Source: Mesorhizobium onobrychidis (GTDB taxonomy: Bacteria; Pseudomonadota; Alphaproteobacteria; Rhizobiales; Rhizobiaceae). From it: a DNA stretch of 64,000 nucleotides. This document shows positions 16,332 to 25,288 of the stretch, piece after piece; the stretch's first letter is position 1, and each line of letters starts with the position of its first letter. The stretch is taken from positions 1,669,501 through 1,733,500 of the forward strand of contig NZ_CP062229.1 in the NCBI RefSeq assembly GCF_024707545.1, given 5' to 3'. Below the pieces are notes generated by a model. That model saw only the letters and a list, made by a program, of their open reading frames with translations. It did no database searches and was not told the origin of the DNA. A program made the translations under genes and the position numbers.

Positions 16332-18614
16332 ATGCGCGTCCGCACTGCCACGAGCGCGCTTCACCCGACCGTCGTCCTGTGGACGGCGGTCGGCTTGGTC
16401 GGCTATACGCTGCTGCCTTGGTACGGGTTGGACGGCAACTTGTTCGCCTTGTCCTGGCTGTTGGACGGCTATCCGCTTAACTATGACGTCGCGCCGGCGC
16501 TTTTCCTTGTGCTGCAAGGCGAGAAACTCTGGCTCGCACCCCTCGGCCCGCTGCTTCTCGCACCGCTCCTGCTATGGGGGCGCCGGAAGTCCGATCCTTT
16601 CTTTGGGAATTTGCTAATCGTCGTCGGCGCGACCGGCGTCGCCTACTTCCTGCTTCAAGGTTTCGGTATTGGTCTGCGTGGTTTCCAGTGGCGATGGCTG
16701 ACCTCGCTCTTTAGCGAGCTTGACGACCGCCAGTTCGGCATGGGCTGGGGAGCACTGCTGGTAGGCGGCGCGTTCCTGTTCCTGTTCACCCTCGGGCTTG
16801 CGGCGCGCGGCGCGGTCGCCGGCGACGAATTTGTCGTCGGCTCGATCGGCTTCGTCGTCGCCGTGGTCACCATCTTCATCTTCATGCCGATCGGTCAGAT
16901 GCTGGGGAGCGCGCTGCTCACACAAGAGGGCGACTATTCGCTTCCGATCTTTCTCGCGAAACTCTCCAGCGACCGGCTCTGGAGTCTTGGCTGCCTCTTC
17001 GGCGGCCCGCGCTGCGGCGTCGCCTGGAATTCGCTCTTTCTCGCCATCCTCGTCGGCGTGATGACCACTGCACTCGGCTTGGTCTTTGCCCTGGTGGTGA
17101 CGCGTACCGGCTTTCGCTACGGCGCGCTGTTGCGCGCGCTGACCGTGCTGCCGATCATCACACCACCCTTCGTCATCGGCCTCGCCATCATTCTTCTGTT
17201 CGGCCTCTCGGGCGCCATCAACCTGGGTTTCGCCGAGCTAATCGGCGTCCAACCGACGCGTTGGATCTATGGACTGCCTGGCCTGCTCATCGCCCAGGTG
17301 CTCGCCTTCACGCCGATCGCTTTTCTGGTGATGATCGGAGTGGTCGAGGGGGTCAGCCCGTCCATGGAGGAGGCCGCCCAGACCCTACGCGCCAATCGCT
17401 GGCAGACCTTCATCACCGTCTCTCTGCCTTTGATGCGGCCGGGTCTGGCCAACGCCTTTCTGCTCGGCTTTATCGAGAGCATGGCTGACTTCGGCAATCC
17501 GCTGGTGCTCGGCGGCAATTTCGACGTGCTGTCCACTGAGATCTTCTTCGCTATCGTCGGCGCACAATACGACCAGGCGCAGGCGGCGGTGCTCGCCCTC
17601 GTACTCCTGTTCTTTACGCTAGGGGCTTTCTACGCCCAGCGATTCTGGCTCGGCAAAAAGTCGTACACGACCGTCTCCGGCAAAGGCGACGCCGGCGTCC
17701 ACCCGCATCTGCCGGCAACATTCCGCAACCTCGTCTTTGCGGTGGCCGCCGTCTGGACGCTTTTTACCTTGCTGATTTACGTGACGATCTTCTACGGCAG
17801 CTTCGTCAAGCTGTGGGGCGTCGATTTCTCTCTGACCTTTGAACACTACGTGAAGGCGTTCTCCATCGGGTGGAACGAGTTTGGCATCCATTGGCGCGGC
17901 TCGGCCTGGAGTTCGTTCTGGACCACCATGGAAATAGCGTTGATTTCAGCGCCGCTGACCGCGGCCATCGGACTCTTGACCGCCTATTTGCTGGTCCGCC
18001 AGAATTTTGCCGGCAAGGACACCTTCGAATTCGCAACGATGCTGTCCTTCGCCATTCCCGGCACTGTGATCGGCGTGTCCTATGTGATCGCGTTCAACGT
18101 GCCGCCGATCGAACTCACCGGCACCGGCATTATCCTGGTGCTCTCCTTTATCTTCCGCAACATGCCGGTCGGGGTCCGCGCCGGTGTCGCGTCGATGTCG
18201 CAGATCGACCGCAGCCTTGACGAGTCCTCCCTGACTCTCGGGGCTAACTCCTGGCAAACCTTCCGCAAGGTGGTGCTGCCGCTGCTGCGGCCGGCCATCC
18301 TCGCCGCGCTGGTTTATTCCTTCGTTCGCGCCATGACCGCCATCAGCGCCATTATCTTTCTAGTCAGCGCCCAGTACGACATGTCGACCAGCTACATCGT
18401 CGGCCGCGTCGAGAATAACGAATACGGCATCGCCATCGCTTATTCCGCCGTCCTGATCGGCGTCATGCTGGCGGTGATCGGCCTGATGCAGCTTGCGGTT
18501 GGCAGCCGCATGATCGGCCGGCGCGGTCTCGACGGCGATCTGGCGCAGTCGCGCACCAATGTCAGCCCGGCGGTCGTGGCGCGTCCACAGCGGGCGATCT
18601 CGGGAGGCGGATGA
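16332..18614 (+). CDS. Fused two-domain ABC permease (AfuB/FbpB-like)
   Basis: 760 aa with two permease domains in one chain. Each has an EAA-type loop: EEAAQTLRANRWQTFITVSL near residue 350 and DESSLTLGANSWQTFRKVVL near 635. About 200 residues of extra hydrophobic N-terminus (five or six membrane segments) precede the first domain. It forms the membrane channel for the adjacent binding protein and ATPase. It starts three bases after the upstream stop and overlaps the ATPase gene by ATGA, so the three are co-translated. Confidence 0.9.
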   Translation: MRVRTATSALHPTVVLWTAVGLVGYTLLPWYGLDGNLFALSWLLDGYPLNYDVAPALFLVLQGEKLWLAPLGPLLLAPLLLWGRRKSDPFFGNLLIVVGATGVAYFLLQGFGIGLRGFQWRWLTSLFSELDDRQFGMGWGALLVGGAFLFLFTLGLAARGAVAGDEFVVGSIGFVVAVVTIFIFMPIGQMLGSALLTQEGDYSLPIFLAKLSSDRLWSLGCLFGGPRCGVAWNSLFLAILVGVMTTALGLVFALVVTRTGFRYGALLRALTVLPIITPPFVIGLAIILLFGLSGAINLGFAELIGVQPTRWIYGLPGLLIAQVLAFTPIAFLVMIGVVEGVSPSMEEAAQTLRANRWQTFITVSLPLMRPGLANAFLLGFIESMADFGNPLVLGGNFDVLSTEIFFAIVGAQYDQAQAAVLALVLLFFTLGAFYAQRFWLGKKSYTTVSGKGDAGVHPHLPATFRNLVFAVAAVWTLFTLLIYVTIFYGSFVKLWGVDFSLTFEHYVKAFSIGWNEFGIHWRGSAWSSFWTTMEIALISAPLTAAIGLLTAYLLVRQNFAGKDTFEFATMLSFAIPGTVIGVSYVIAFNVPPIELTGTGIILVLSFIFRNMPVGVRAGVASMSQIDRSLDESSLTLGANSWQTFRKVVLPLLRPAILAALVYSFVRAMTAISAIIFLVSAQYDMSTSYIVGRVENNEYGIAIAYSAVLIGVMLAVIGLMQLAVGSRMIGRRGLDGDLAQSRTNVSPAVVARPQRAISGGG

Positions 18615-19690
18615 TGGCCGAAATTCGCAGCAATGCCGCCTCAGTCGAATTCAGGAACGTCACCAAGATCTACGGCAGGAGCAAGGCGCCCGCCGTCAAC
18701 GACATCTCGCTGTTCATCGAGGCCGGGAAGCTGGTCACTCTGCTTGGACCGTCGGGCTGCGGCAAGACGACCACCTTGCGCATGATCGCCGGACTGGAAA
18801 TGGTAACGAGCGGCCAGATCCTGATCGGGGGCGCCGACGTCACCCGGTTGCCGGCTACTGATCGTGATGTCTCCATGGTGTTTCAATCCTACGCGCTTTT
18901 CCCGCACATGACCGTGACTCAGAACGTCGAATACGGCCTGGGTTTTTCCGGCTTCGGTAGGAAGGAGACGGCCGAGAGGGCCAGAGCCGGGCTTGAACTG
19001 GTCGGCCTCTCTAATTTCGGCGACCGTCTGCCGAGCCAGCTTTCGGGCGGACAGCAACAGCGTGTCGCGGTGGCGCGGGCGCTGGTTCTGGAGCCGCAGG
19101 TGCTGCTCTTCGACGAGCCTTTGTCGAACCTGGATGCCAAGCTCCGCCGGCGCGTGCGCGAGGAAATCCGCGAGATTCAGCAGAAACTCGGCCTGACGGT
19201 CGTCTATGTCACCCACGACCAGGAGGAAGCGCTCGCCGTCTCCGATCGCATCATTGTCATGAACAATGCGGTGATTGCTCAAGACGGCACGCCACGCGAC
19301 CTCTACGAGCAGCCCGCAAATGCTTTCGTGGCCGACTTCATCGGCGAAGCCAACATGTTCCAATGCGAGGTCGTGTCGGTCGAGGGCGACAGCGCCACCG
19401 TGCATCTGGGATCCGCCGTCCTGAAGCTGCCGGCTCGCGGCCGCAAACCGGGGCCGGCCAAGCTGGCGGCGCGGCCGAGCCGCCTCGAGATTGGCGAACC
19501 GAATGCTCCCGGCACCTTGCCCGGCACGCTTGAAAAAGTGACCTATGTCGGCAGCCACCTCGAATTCGTAGTCGCCACCGAATTCGGCGAAGTCTTCGTG
19601 ATCTCGCCGGATGTCGATACCGCGTTTCGAGCGGGGCAGCCGGTGAGCATCGGCTTTCCCGAACGCGGACCCGTGCTGATCACAGACTGA
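18611..19690 (+). CDS. ABC transporter ATP-binding protein (AfuC/FbpC-like)
   Basis: 359 aa. Walker [10 protein letters not shown] (about residues 44-52), signature [15 protein letters not shown], Walker [13 protein letters not shown], and a C-terminal TOBE-like regulatory domain (after residue 240), as in the CUT/Fe-type subfamily. It energises the upstream permease. GGGAGGCG and an ATGA overlap set the start. Its end overlaps the convergent monophosphatase gene by 11 bp. Confidence 0.93.
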   Translation: MMAEIRSNAASVEFRNVTKIYGRSKAPAVNDISLFIEAGKLVTLLGPSGCGKTTTLRMIAGLEMVTSGQILIGGADVTRLPATDRDVSMVFQSYALFPHMTVTQNVEYGLGFSGFGRKETAERARAGLELVGLSNFGDRLPSQLSGGQQQRVAVARALVLEPQVLLFDEPLSNLDAKLRRRVREEIREIQQKLGLTVVYVTHDQEEALAVSDRIIVMNNAVIAQDGTPRDLYEQPANAFVADFIGEANMFQCEVVSVEGDSATVHLGSAVLKLPARGRKPGPAKLAARPSRLEIGEPNAPGTLPGTLEKVTYVGSHLEFVVATEFGEVFVISPDVDTAFRAGQPVSIGFPERGPVLITD

Positions 19691-20474
19691 ACGCCTCTTT
19701 GCAAAGCGCGTGGACCTTGTCGAACACGCCCTTACCGCCCGCGATGACCAGCGTTCCTTCCTCCAGGACCGTTTTGGGGTCGGCCGGAACGACCAATCCG
19801 CCGGCCTCTTCGACCAGAAGCATGCCGGCGAGGCAGTCCCAAGCGTTCATATGCTCCTCGACATAGGCGAGCAGCCTGCCCGAGGCGACGTAGGCAAGCA
19901 TAAGCGCACCGGATGCATTGCGGAAAAACACGCCGCCCTCCTGAAGCAGGAGATCGATCAGTTTGGCGACGGCACGAGCTTCACGACGATTGGAGAAGCC
20001 GGTTCCGACCGAGCCTTGCGTCAGGCTCGTCGTCGGGCTTGTCTTGATGGGCCGGTCGTTGAGAAAAGCTCCGCCGCCGCGTCGTCCATAAAAAGTCTCG
20101 CCGGTAGACGGTTCATGGATGACGCCCACCACCGTCACACCCTCCTTGACGCAGGCGATGACGACGGTCCAGGCTGGGATGCCGCGCAGGAAGTTGGCAG
20201 TGCCGTCGATCGGATCTATCACCCAAGTGTAACCCGATCCGCCCGCGAGTGCGGCGTGTTCCTCTCCGATAACGCCGTCTTCAGGATATTGCGCCGCAAG
20301 CTCCTGCCGGATGAACGTCTCGACATTCCGGTCGGCCTCGGAGACCAGGTCCTGATGACCCTTGCTCTCGATTGTGAGTGTCTCCAGTTGCCGGAAATAT
20401 TGCAGGCCGAGCTCGCCGCCGCGCCGCGCCAACGCAGTCGCAAACAGCATCCGATCGTTATAGTCACCGGCCAT
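19680..20474 (-). CDS. Inositol monophosphatase family phosphatase
   Basis: 264 aa. The family metal site is complete: GVIGEEH, the signature WVIDPIDGTANFLRGIP, and NAWDCLAGMLLVEEAGG. These Mg2+-dependent enzymes hydrolyse inositol or sugar monophosphates, histidinol phosphate or PAP. It is convergent and overlapping with the AfuC-like ATPase gene, so the two are tightly linked; a phosphatase acting on an imported phosphorylated sugar fits the AfuABC reading. The start Met at 20474 is preferred, and a TTG at 20510 would add 12 residues. Confidence 0.88.
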   Translation of the reverse strand: MAGDYNDRMLFATALARRGGELGLQYFRQLETLTIESKGHQDLVSEADRNVETFIRQELAAQYPEDGVIGEEHAALAGGSGYTWVIDPIDGTANFLRGIPAWTVVIACVKEGVTVVGVIHEPSTGETFYGRRGGGAFLNDRPIKTSPTTSLTQGSVGTGFSNRREARAVAKLIDLLLQEGGVFFRNASGALMLAYVASGRLLAYVEEHMNAWDCLAGMLLVEEAGGLVVPADPKTVLEEGTLVIAGGKGVFDKVHALCKEAFSL

Positions 20475-20643
20475 GGCACTCGCTCTGTGTTTGATCCACC
20501 TCTTGGTCAAAGCAGGTGCGATCGCCTTACGCTTATCAGGATCATGTCATTCACGCAGTTAATTCTGTCATTGTTTCTGCTTCCATTCGTTTCGTTAGCT
20601 GTCTGTTTGTAATCAAGGCCATTTTTGCAGGGAAAGGTTGAGA

Positions 20644-21216
20644 TTACCGGTCGGCGATCGGCTGCCACTCGTGGATGATCTTGTAATCCGGCAACTCGAA
20701 AGTGAAGAAATGTCCTTGGAACGGTTGATCGTGACTGCGCGAAATCGGCGCATCCAATAGCTTGCAGAGCAGGAGCGTGCCGACTCCGCCGTGCGCGATG
20801 AACGCAATGTCGCCATCGTGATGGGTCCCTAGAATGCGAAACACGGCCCGCACTACCCGTTCTTGGGCATCGACCGCACGCTCCCATCCGCGGGCACTCT
20901 CATGTGGATTGGCGAAGAAGGAATCAGCAACTCGTTCGAAGTCGGCGGGTGGAAGGAAGCCTGTTGCGGAGCGGTCATTCTCGCCAAGCTGCTCATCCAC
21001 CTGGACGGACAAACCCAATCCTGCGGCAAGCAGGCCAGCCGCTTCAATTGCCTTGGCCTCAGAGCTCGACCAGATGGACGTCAGGCCGGACAGCACCGCG
21101 CTCCCCGCGAAAGCCCTCATCCGGGTGACGCCACGGTCCGAAAGCCGCCAGGCTGGGACTGGCAGGGCGGGATCGACGGAAACTTCTGGGTGAGTGATAA
21201 AGAAGGCCGTCGGCAT
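20644..21216 (-). CDS. Histidine phosphatase (phosphoglycerate mutase-like) family protein
   Basis: 190 aa. The usual N-terminal RHG box is altered to ITHPEV: the catalytic His is kept, but Arg has become Thr and Gly has become Pro. A second His occurs in FIAHGGVGTLLLCKL, and the acid residue region EQLGENDR is present. It is probably a phosphomonoesterase with altered specificity. GGAG precedes the ATG. It sits behind the monophosphatase on the same strand, separated by about 170 bp, strengthening the phosphate-ester theme of the cluster. Confidence 0.8.
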   Translation of the reverse strand: MPTAFFITHPEVSVDPALPVPAWRLSDRGVTRMRAFAGSAVLSGLTSIWSSSEAKAIEAAGLLAAGLGLSVQVDEQLGENDRSATGFLPPADFERVADSFFANPHESARGWERAVDAQERVVRAVFRILGTHHDGDIAFIAHGGVGTLLLCKLLDAPISRSHDQPFQGHFFTFELPDYKIIHEWQPIADR

Positions 21217-21554
21217 ACGTTGTGCTCCGATAAAATCCTTCCGACGCCTAACAGAGCTGATCAAGCGCAGGAAGTATCAACACACACACCAACCACGTCA
21301 TTGCACGGGCACTTTTCACAGCCTCAATGGATATCAGAAACAGGAACGTCTGTATCGCGCTGCCATGAGCGGACCTCCGGCCGTCAAAACCGCTACATTG
21401 TCTCCAAACTCCTTGCAGTTCATTCCGCGCACACCGGTTTGATGTCGATGGTTCCGCTGTCGATAGCACCGCCGATGCGACCGTAGCGCCATCCCAACCA
21501 CCGCGATTGCGAGGAAGGCAATAAACGCGATTCACCGCGAAGCCGTGGAACCAA

Positions 21555-21835
21555 TGCCAAGGTGGATCGGCAGGGGATACGTGTCCTGTTCGCCGGGCTC
21601 GAGCCGGGCGACCGCACACCCTACCACTCGCATCGCTTTCCGGTCACGGTCTACGTTCTGGAAGGTGCGTTCACACTTGAGCTGGACGAAGGCGAGCCCG
21701 TCAGCATCGGTCAGCGAGGTTTTCGTAGAGGCATCCGACGCGCGGAAACCGCCGAAATCTCGAAGTGGCAACCGCGACGATCTTGGTGCTTTCATGTCAG
21801 CGACTGGACAACCCGATGCCGATCCGGCCGAATGA
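21555..21835 (+). pseudogene. Frameshifted cupin-domain gene remnant
   Basis: Cupin motifs are readable but lie in different frames. GDRTPYHSHRFPVTVYVLEG and AFTLELDEGEPVSI come first, then after a shift EVFVEASDARKP. After another shift, a trace of the last strand motif (FHVSD) appears near 21795. The HxH pattern of cupin motif 1 is intact, but no single frame encodes the whole domain. The rest of the 900-bp gap (21217-21554 and 21836-22119) holds nothing recognisable. Confidence 0.65.
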
Positions 21836-22119
21836 TGCTGGCGGGGAGTTGGGTACCCCCCGCAACGCCCGGGATGGGGTCGGGCCTTGCCCTTCAATTT
21901 GTCGGGAGGAAGGTCCGGGTCGGCCCATAACACGACATATCGAGACCGGCTTGTCGCGGAGAAGGCCGTTGCTGCAATCAGGCTGTCAGCAGCATTAGGC
22001 TCGCGTTCCAGTCTCGGCCATTGGCGGCAGTCAGCTGATTGCGTTTGCCCCTAGACCGGCCTCGCCGGTTTCCGCAGGCGAATTGTCGATCCGCAGGCTG
22101 CATCCGTCAAATGCTGTTT

Positions 22120-23040
22120 TCAGGTTGCCTTTCGAGGTGTTGAAGCTTCACCCCAGGTTTCAATCAGCATCCGCATGAACCTCTCGGCGGGCGGCGAGAG
22201 CGATGCGCCGCGTCGACGCACGACCCCGATCGTGCGCGAGATTTCGGGATCGCGGATGGGCCTTGTGACCAGGAACGGATGGTCGCCCTGCGGGGTCGCC
22301 ATGCGCGGCAGGACCGATATCCCGAGACCGGCTTCGACCAGACCGAGTGACGTCGAGAGATGCGTCACTTCATAGGACCAGCGCAGCGCGAGGTTCGACT
22401 TCGTCAGCGCGGCATCCAAGAGGATCCGGTTCGCGCTCGACCGATGGACGGTGATGAGATGGTAGGGGACGAGATCCTGCCAGGTCAGGACATCCCTTGA
22501 TGCCAGCGGATGCTCCTTTCGTGCGGCGAGAACGAAGGGGTCCTCGATCAGACGCTCGAAGGTCAGGTCGGGATCGGACGAACCCATGATGTTGACCCCG
22601 AATTCGACCTCCCCGCGCGCGACCGCCTGAAGCCCGTCGGTCGCCGGAAGGTCGAGAATCCGGAAGCGGATGTTGGGGTATTGCGCATCGAACTGCCGGA
22701 TCACTGAGGGCAGGAAGTAATAAGCCGCCGTCGGCAAGCAGGCGATGGTGACAAGACCGCCTCGCCGCTCCCCCAGCTCGCGGAAGGCGAAGAGCGAACC
22801 GTCAAACTCCTCCAGCATCCGGCGCACCAGCGGGACCAGCTCCCCGCCGACGGCGGTGGGCGCCACATGGCGCGTCGTCCGCTCCAAGAGGGGGGCGCCG
22901 ATGGAGCCTTCGAGTTTCTGAATGCGACGACTCAGCGCCGGCTGCGAGAGATTGAGCGACTCCGCTGCCCGGTGGAAGCTCGCGAGCTCCACGACGAGCA
23001 GAAAGGCGCGGAGGTCCAGGATTTCACAGTTGATGTTCAT
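22120..23040 (-). CDS. LysR-type transcriptional regulator
   Basis: 306 aa. The N-terminal winged helix-turn-helix (residues about 6-65, with FHRAAESLNLSQPALSRRIQ) is followed by a LysR effector-binding domain. It is divergent from the PrpF/GalD-like gene with 105 bp between starts, the usual arrangement for a LysR regulator and its target. The palindrome at 23056-23084 between them is a candidate binding site. The inducer is likely the imported acid or an intermediate. Confidence 0.93.
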   Translation of the reverse strand: MNINCEILDLRAFLLVVELASFHRAAESLNLSQPALSRRIQKLEGSIGAPLLERTTRHVAPTAVGGELVPLVRRMLEEFDGSLFAFRELGERRGGLVTIACLPTAAYYFLPSVIRQFDAQYPNIRFRILDLPATDGLQAVARGEVEFGVNIMGSSDPDLTFERLIEDPFVLAARKEHPLASRDVLTWQDLVPYHLITVHRSSANRILLDAALTKSNLALRWSYEVTHLSTSLGLVEAGLGISVLPRMATPQGDHPFLVTRPIRDPEISRTIGVVRRRGASLSPPAERFMRMLIETWGEASTPRKAT

Positions 23041-23055
23041 AACGCATCAAAATCT

Positions 23056-23084
23056 CCGATTTTAGCATTTCTCATATTAATCGG
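23056..23084. promoter_or_regulatory. Candidate LysR operator
   Basis: Perfect 6-bp arms CCGATT and AATCGG are separated by 17 AT-rich bases in the short divergent gap between the lysR gene and the prpF-like gene. Position and symmetry fit a LysR recognition site; no experimental or comparative support is available here. Confidence 0.45.
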
Positions 23085-23145
23085 ATTCGCGTAACAAACA
23101 AGACAATTGAACCGCCGAGCGCATGAAAAGGGAGGATGTCGCACG

Positions 23146-24228
23146 ATGAACGATCTGATCCGCATTCCGTGCGCTCTTATGCGCGGCGGCACGTCCAAGG
23201 GGCCCTTCTTCCTCGCCTCCGATCTACCGTCCGATCCAGCCTTTCGTGACCAGATTCTGCTCTCGGTCATGGGGTCAGGGCATCCGCTGCAGATCGACGG
23301 CATTGGCGGCGGCAATCCGGTCACAAGCAAGGTGGCCATCGTCGGGCCCGCAAGCATCAAGGGCGCGGACGTCGATTATCTTTTCGCGCAGGTGCGCGTT
23401 GACCAGCAGATCGTCGACATCTCGCCCAACTGCGGCAATATGCTTGCGGCCGTCGGCCCCTTCGCCATCGAAGCGGGGCTTGTGCCGGTGCAGGGTCCTA
23501 CGACGCTCATTCGGATTCACAACGTCAACACCGGAAAGCTGATCGAGGCAGAAGTCCCGACGCCCAACGGTAGCGTCTCCTATCTCGGCGACGCGGCGAT
23601 CGACGGCGTTCCAGGCAGCGCGGCGCCGATTGCGCTTACCTTCATGGATGCCGCAGGCGCCCGCACGGGCCAGCTGTTTCCCACAGGCAAACCGAACGAG
23701 GTCATAGACGGCGTCAGCGTCACTTGCATCGACTGCGCCATGCCAATGATACTCCTCGAGGCTGAGGCCATCGGCGTCAGCGGATTCGAGACCGCCGCCG
23801 AACTCAACGGAAACAAGGCGCTGTTGGAACGGCTCGAGAGCGTGCGCATCGCCGCCGGTGAGCGAATGGGTATGGGTGATGTCAGCAACCAGGTGACACC
23901 GAAGCCGGTGCTGATTTCCCGGCCAAGGGCAGACGGCGACATCAGTGTGCGCTATTTCATGCCGCACCAGTGCCATCCTTCGCTTGCCACGACAGGTGCT
24001 GTTGGGATTGCGACGGCCTGCATCACCGAAAATACAGTGGCATCCCGCTTGATCGGCACTCGCAAACCACCGGTGGTCCTGTCGATCGAGCATCCGAGCG
24101 GCCATCTCGATGTCAAGCTTCAGGACAGGAACGGCAAGATCGTCGCGGGCATCCTGCGCACCGCCCGCCGCTTGTTCGAAGGACATGTTTTCGCAAAACC
24201 TGTCACGCAGTTCGTCTGCGCGGCATAA
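23146..24228 (+). CDS. PrpF/GalD-family isomerase (4-oxalomesaconate tautomerase-like)
   Basis: 360 aa, the length of GalD and close to PrpF. The opening RIPCALMRGGTSKGPFF, the central VDISPNCGNMLAAVGPFAIE (containing the catalytic Cys region) and MPHQCHPSLATTGAV are hallmarks of the PrpF family. These act as cis-trans isomerases or tautomerases of aconitate-like tricarboxylates (2-methylaconitate, 4-oxalomesaconate). Context with an ATP-citrate-lyase-like enzyme favours a citrate/aconitate-like substrate; no GalB or GalC partner is present, so gallate breakdown is less likely. GGGAGGATG precedes the ATG. Confidence 0.88.
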   Translation: MNDLIRIPCALMRGGTSKGPFFLASDLPSDPAFRDQILLSVMGSGHPLQIDGIGGGNPVTSKVAIVGPASIKGADVDYLFAQVRVDQQIVDISPNCGNMLAAVGPFAIEAGLVPVQGPTTLIRIHNVNTGKLIEAEVPTPNGSVSYLGDAAIDGVPGSAAPIALTFMDAAGARTGQLFPTGKPNEVIDGVSVTCIDCAMPMILLEAEAIGVSGFETAAELNGNKALLERLESVRIAAGERMGMGDVSNQVTPKPVLISRPRADGDISVRYFMPHQCHPSLATTGAVGIATACITENTVASRLIGTRKPPVVLSIEHPSGHLDVKLQDRNGKIVAGILRTARRLFEGHVFAKPVTQFVCAA

Positions 24229-24273
24229 TGACCGTGGCCGCCGGGAGGGCGCCACATAACTTGGAGGAAAATC

Positions 24274-25275
24274 ATGCGTAAGCTCATGCTCGCCCTTGCG
24301 GCAACCGTTGCCTTTGCGGGCTCCGCCCTGGCGGAACCCGTGCGCATCAGCGTCGGTTCCTACAACCTCAACAACCTGCCTTTCCCGGTCGCAGCCGGCC
24401 TCGGCCTTTACGAGAAGGAGGGTCTGGAGGTTACCGTAGAGAACTTCGCGTCGGGCGGCTCGAAGACACTTCAGGCGCTCGTGGCTGGCTCGACGGATAT
24501 CGCCGTTGGCTTCTACGATCACACGATCCAGATGCAGTCGCAGAACAAGGCGGTCGTCGCATTCATCCAACTCGCCCGCAATTCGGGCCTCGTTCTGGCC
24601 GGCGGCAAGGATAGCACCTTCGACCCGTCTAAGCCGGAAACGATCAAAGGCGCGAAAGTCGGCATCACATCGCCTGGTTCCTCGTCCGACTTCTTTGTCC
24701 GCTACTATCTGCAGCGGAACGGCCTGTCGGCCGACGACGTGTCGCTGATCGGCGTCGGCTCCGGCTCTGCTGCTGTCGCAGCCCTCGAACAGGGCAAGGT
24801 CGACCTGCTCGTCAACTACGACCCGGCGGCCACCTTCATCGAAGCAAAGGGCGTGGGCAAGATCCTGATAGACGCACGTAGCGACGAAGGTGCCAAGGAA
24901 ATCTACGGTGGCATCTATCCGACATCGGTTCTCTACGCCACCCAGGACTACATCGACGCCAATCCGGAAACGGTCCAGAAGGTCACCAACGCAACGGTAA
25001 AGGCGCTCGAATGGATGGACAGCCATTCGGCCGAAGAAATCGTCGAAAAACTGCCAAAGGAATTCATCTCCGGCGACCGCGAGACCTACATCAGGGCCGT
25101 CGAAAACGCCAAGGCGATCTTCTCGACGGATGGCCTCATCAGCGAGGAGAACGTCAAAACCCCACTCGCGGTTCTGAAAAGCTTCAACGAAAAGGTCGCG
25201 GCGGCTGAAATCGACCTTTCCAAGACCTACACGAACGACTTCGTTGGCAAGGCGCCGCGCAACGTCGCCAACTGA
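24274..25275 (+). CDS. ABC transporter substrate-binding protein (SsuA/ThiY/NMT1-like)
   Basis: 333 aa with a signal peptide (MRKLMLALAATVAFAGSALA). The mature part has the family pattern LPFPVAAGLGLYEKEGLEV, then AGSTDIAVG and KVGITSPGSSSDFFVRYYL. This family binds nitrate, sulfonates, taurine, pyrimidine precursors and aromatic acids. The position right behind the PrpF-like gene suggests the ligand is the pathway's organic acid. GGAGG precedes the start. Confidence 0.9.
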   Translation: MRKLMLALAATVAFAGSALAEPVRISVGSYNLNNLPFPVAAGLGLYEKEGLEVTVENFASGGSKTLQALVAGSTDIAVGFYDHTIQMQSQNKAVVAFIQLARNSGLVLAGGKDSTFDPSKPETIKGAKVGITSPGSSSDFFVRYYLQRNGLSADDVSLIGVGSGSAAVAALEQGKVDLLVNYDPAATFIEAKGVGKILIDARSDEGAKEIYGGIYPTSVLYATQDYIDANPETVQKVTNATVKALEWMDSHSAEEIVEKLPKEFISGDRETYIRAVENAKAIFSTDGLISEENVKTPLAVLKSFNEKVAAAEIDLSKTYTNDFVGKAPRNVAN

Positions 25276-25288
25276 CAAGGAGGAAGTC

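Noticed and set aside
15304..19690. Classical Fe3+ uptake operon
   Set aside because: The Tyr pair needed for ferric iron is not seen in the binding protein, and the neighbours are phosphatases.
23146..24228. Gallate pathway (GalD) as the sole reading
   Set aside because: No GalA, GalB or GalC homologue is nearby, while an ATP-citrate-lyase-like pair is, so a strict gallate assignment is not supported.
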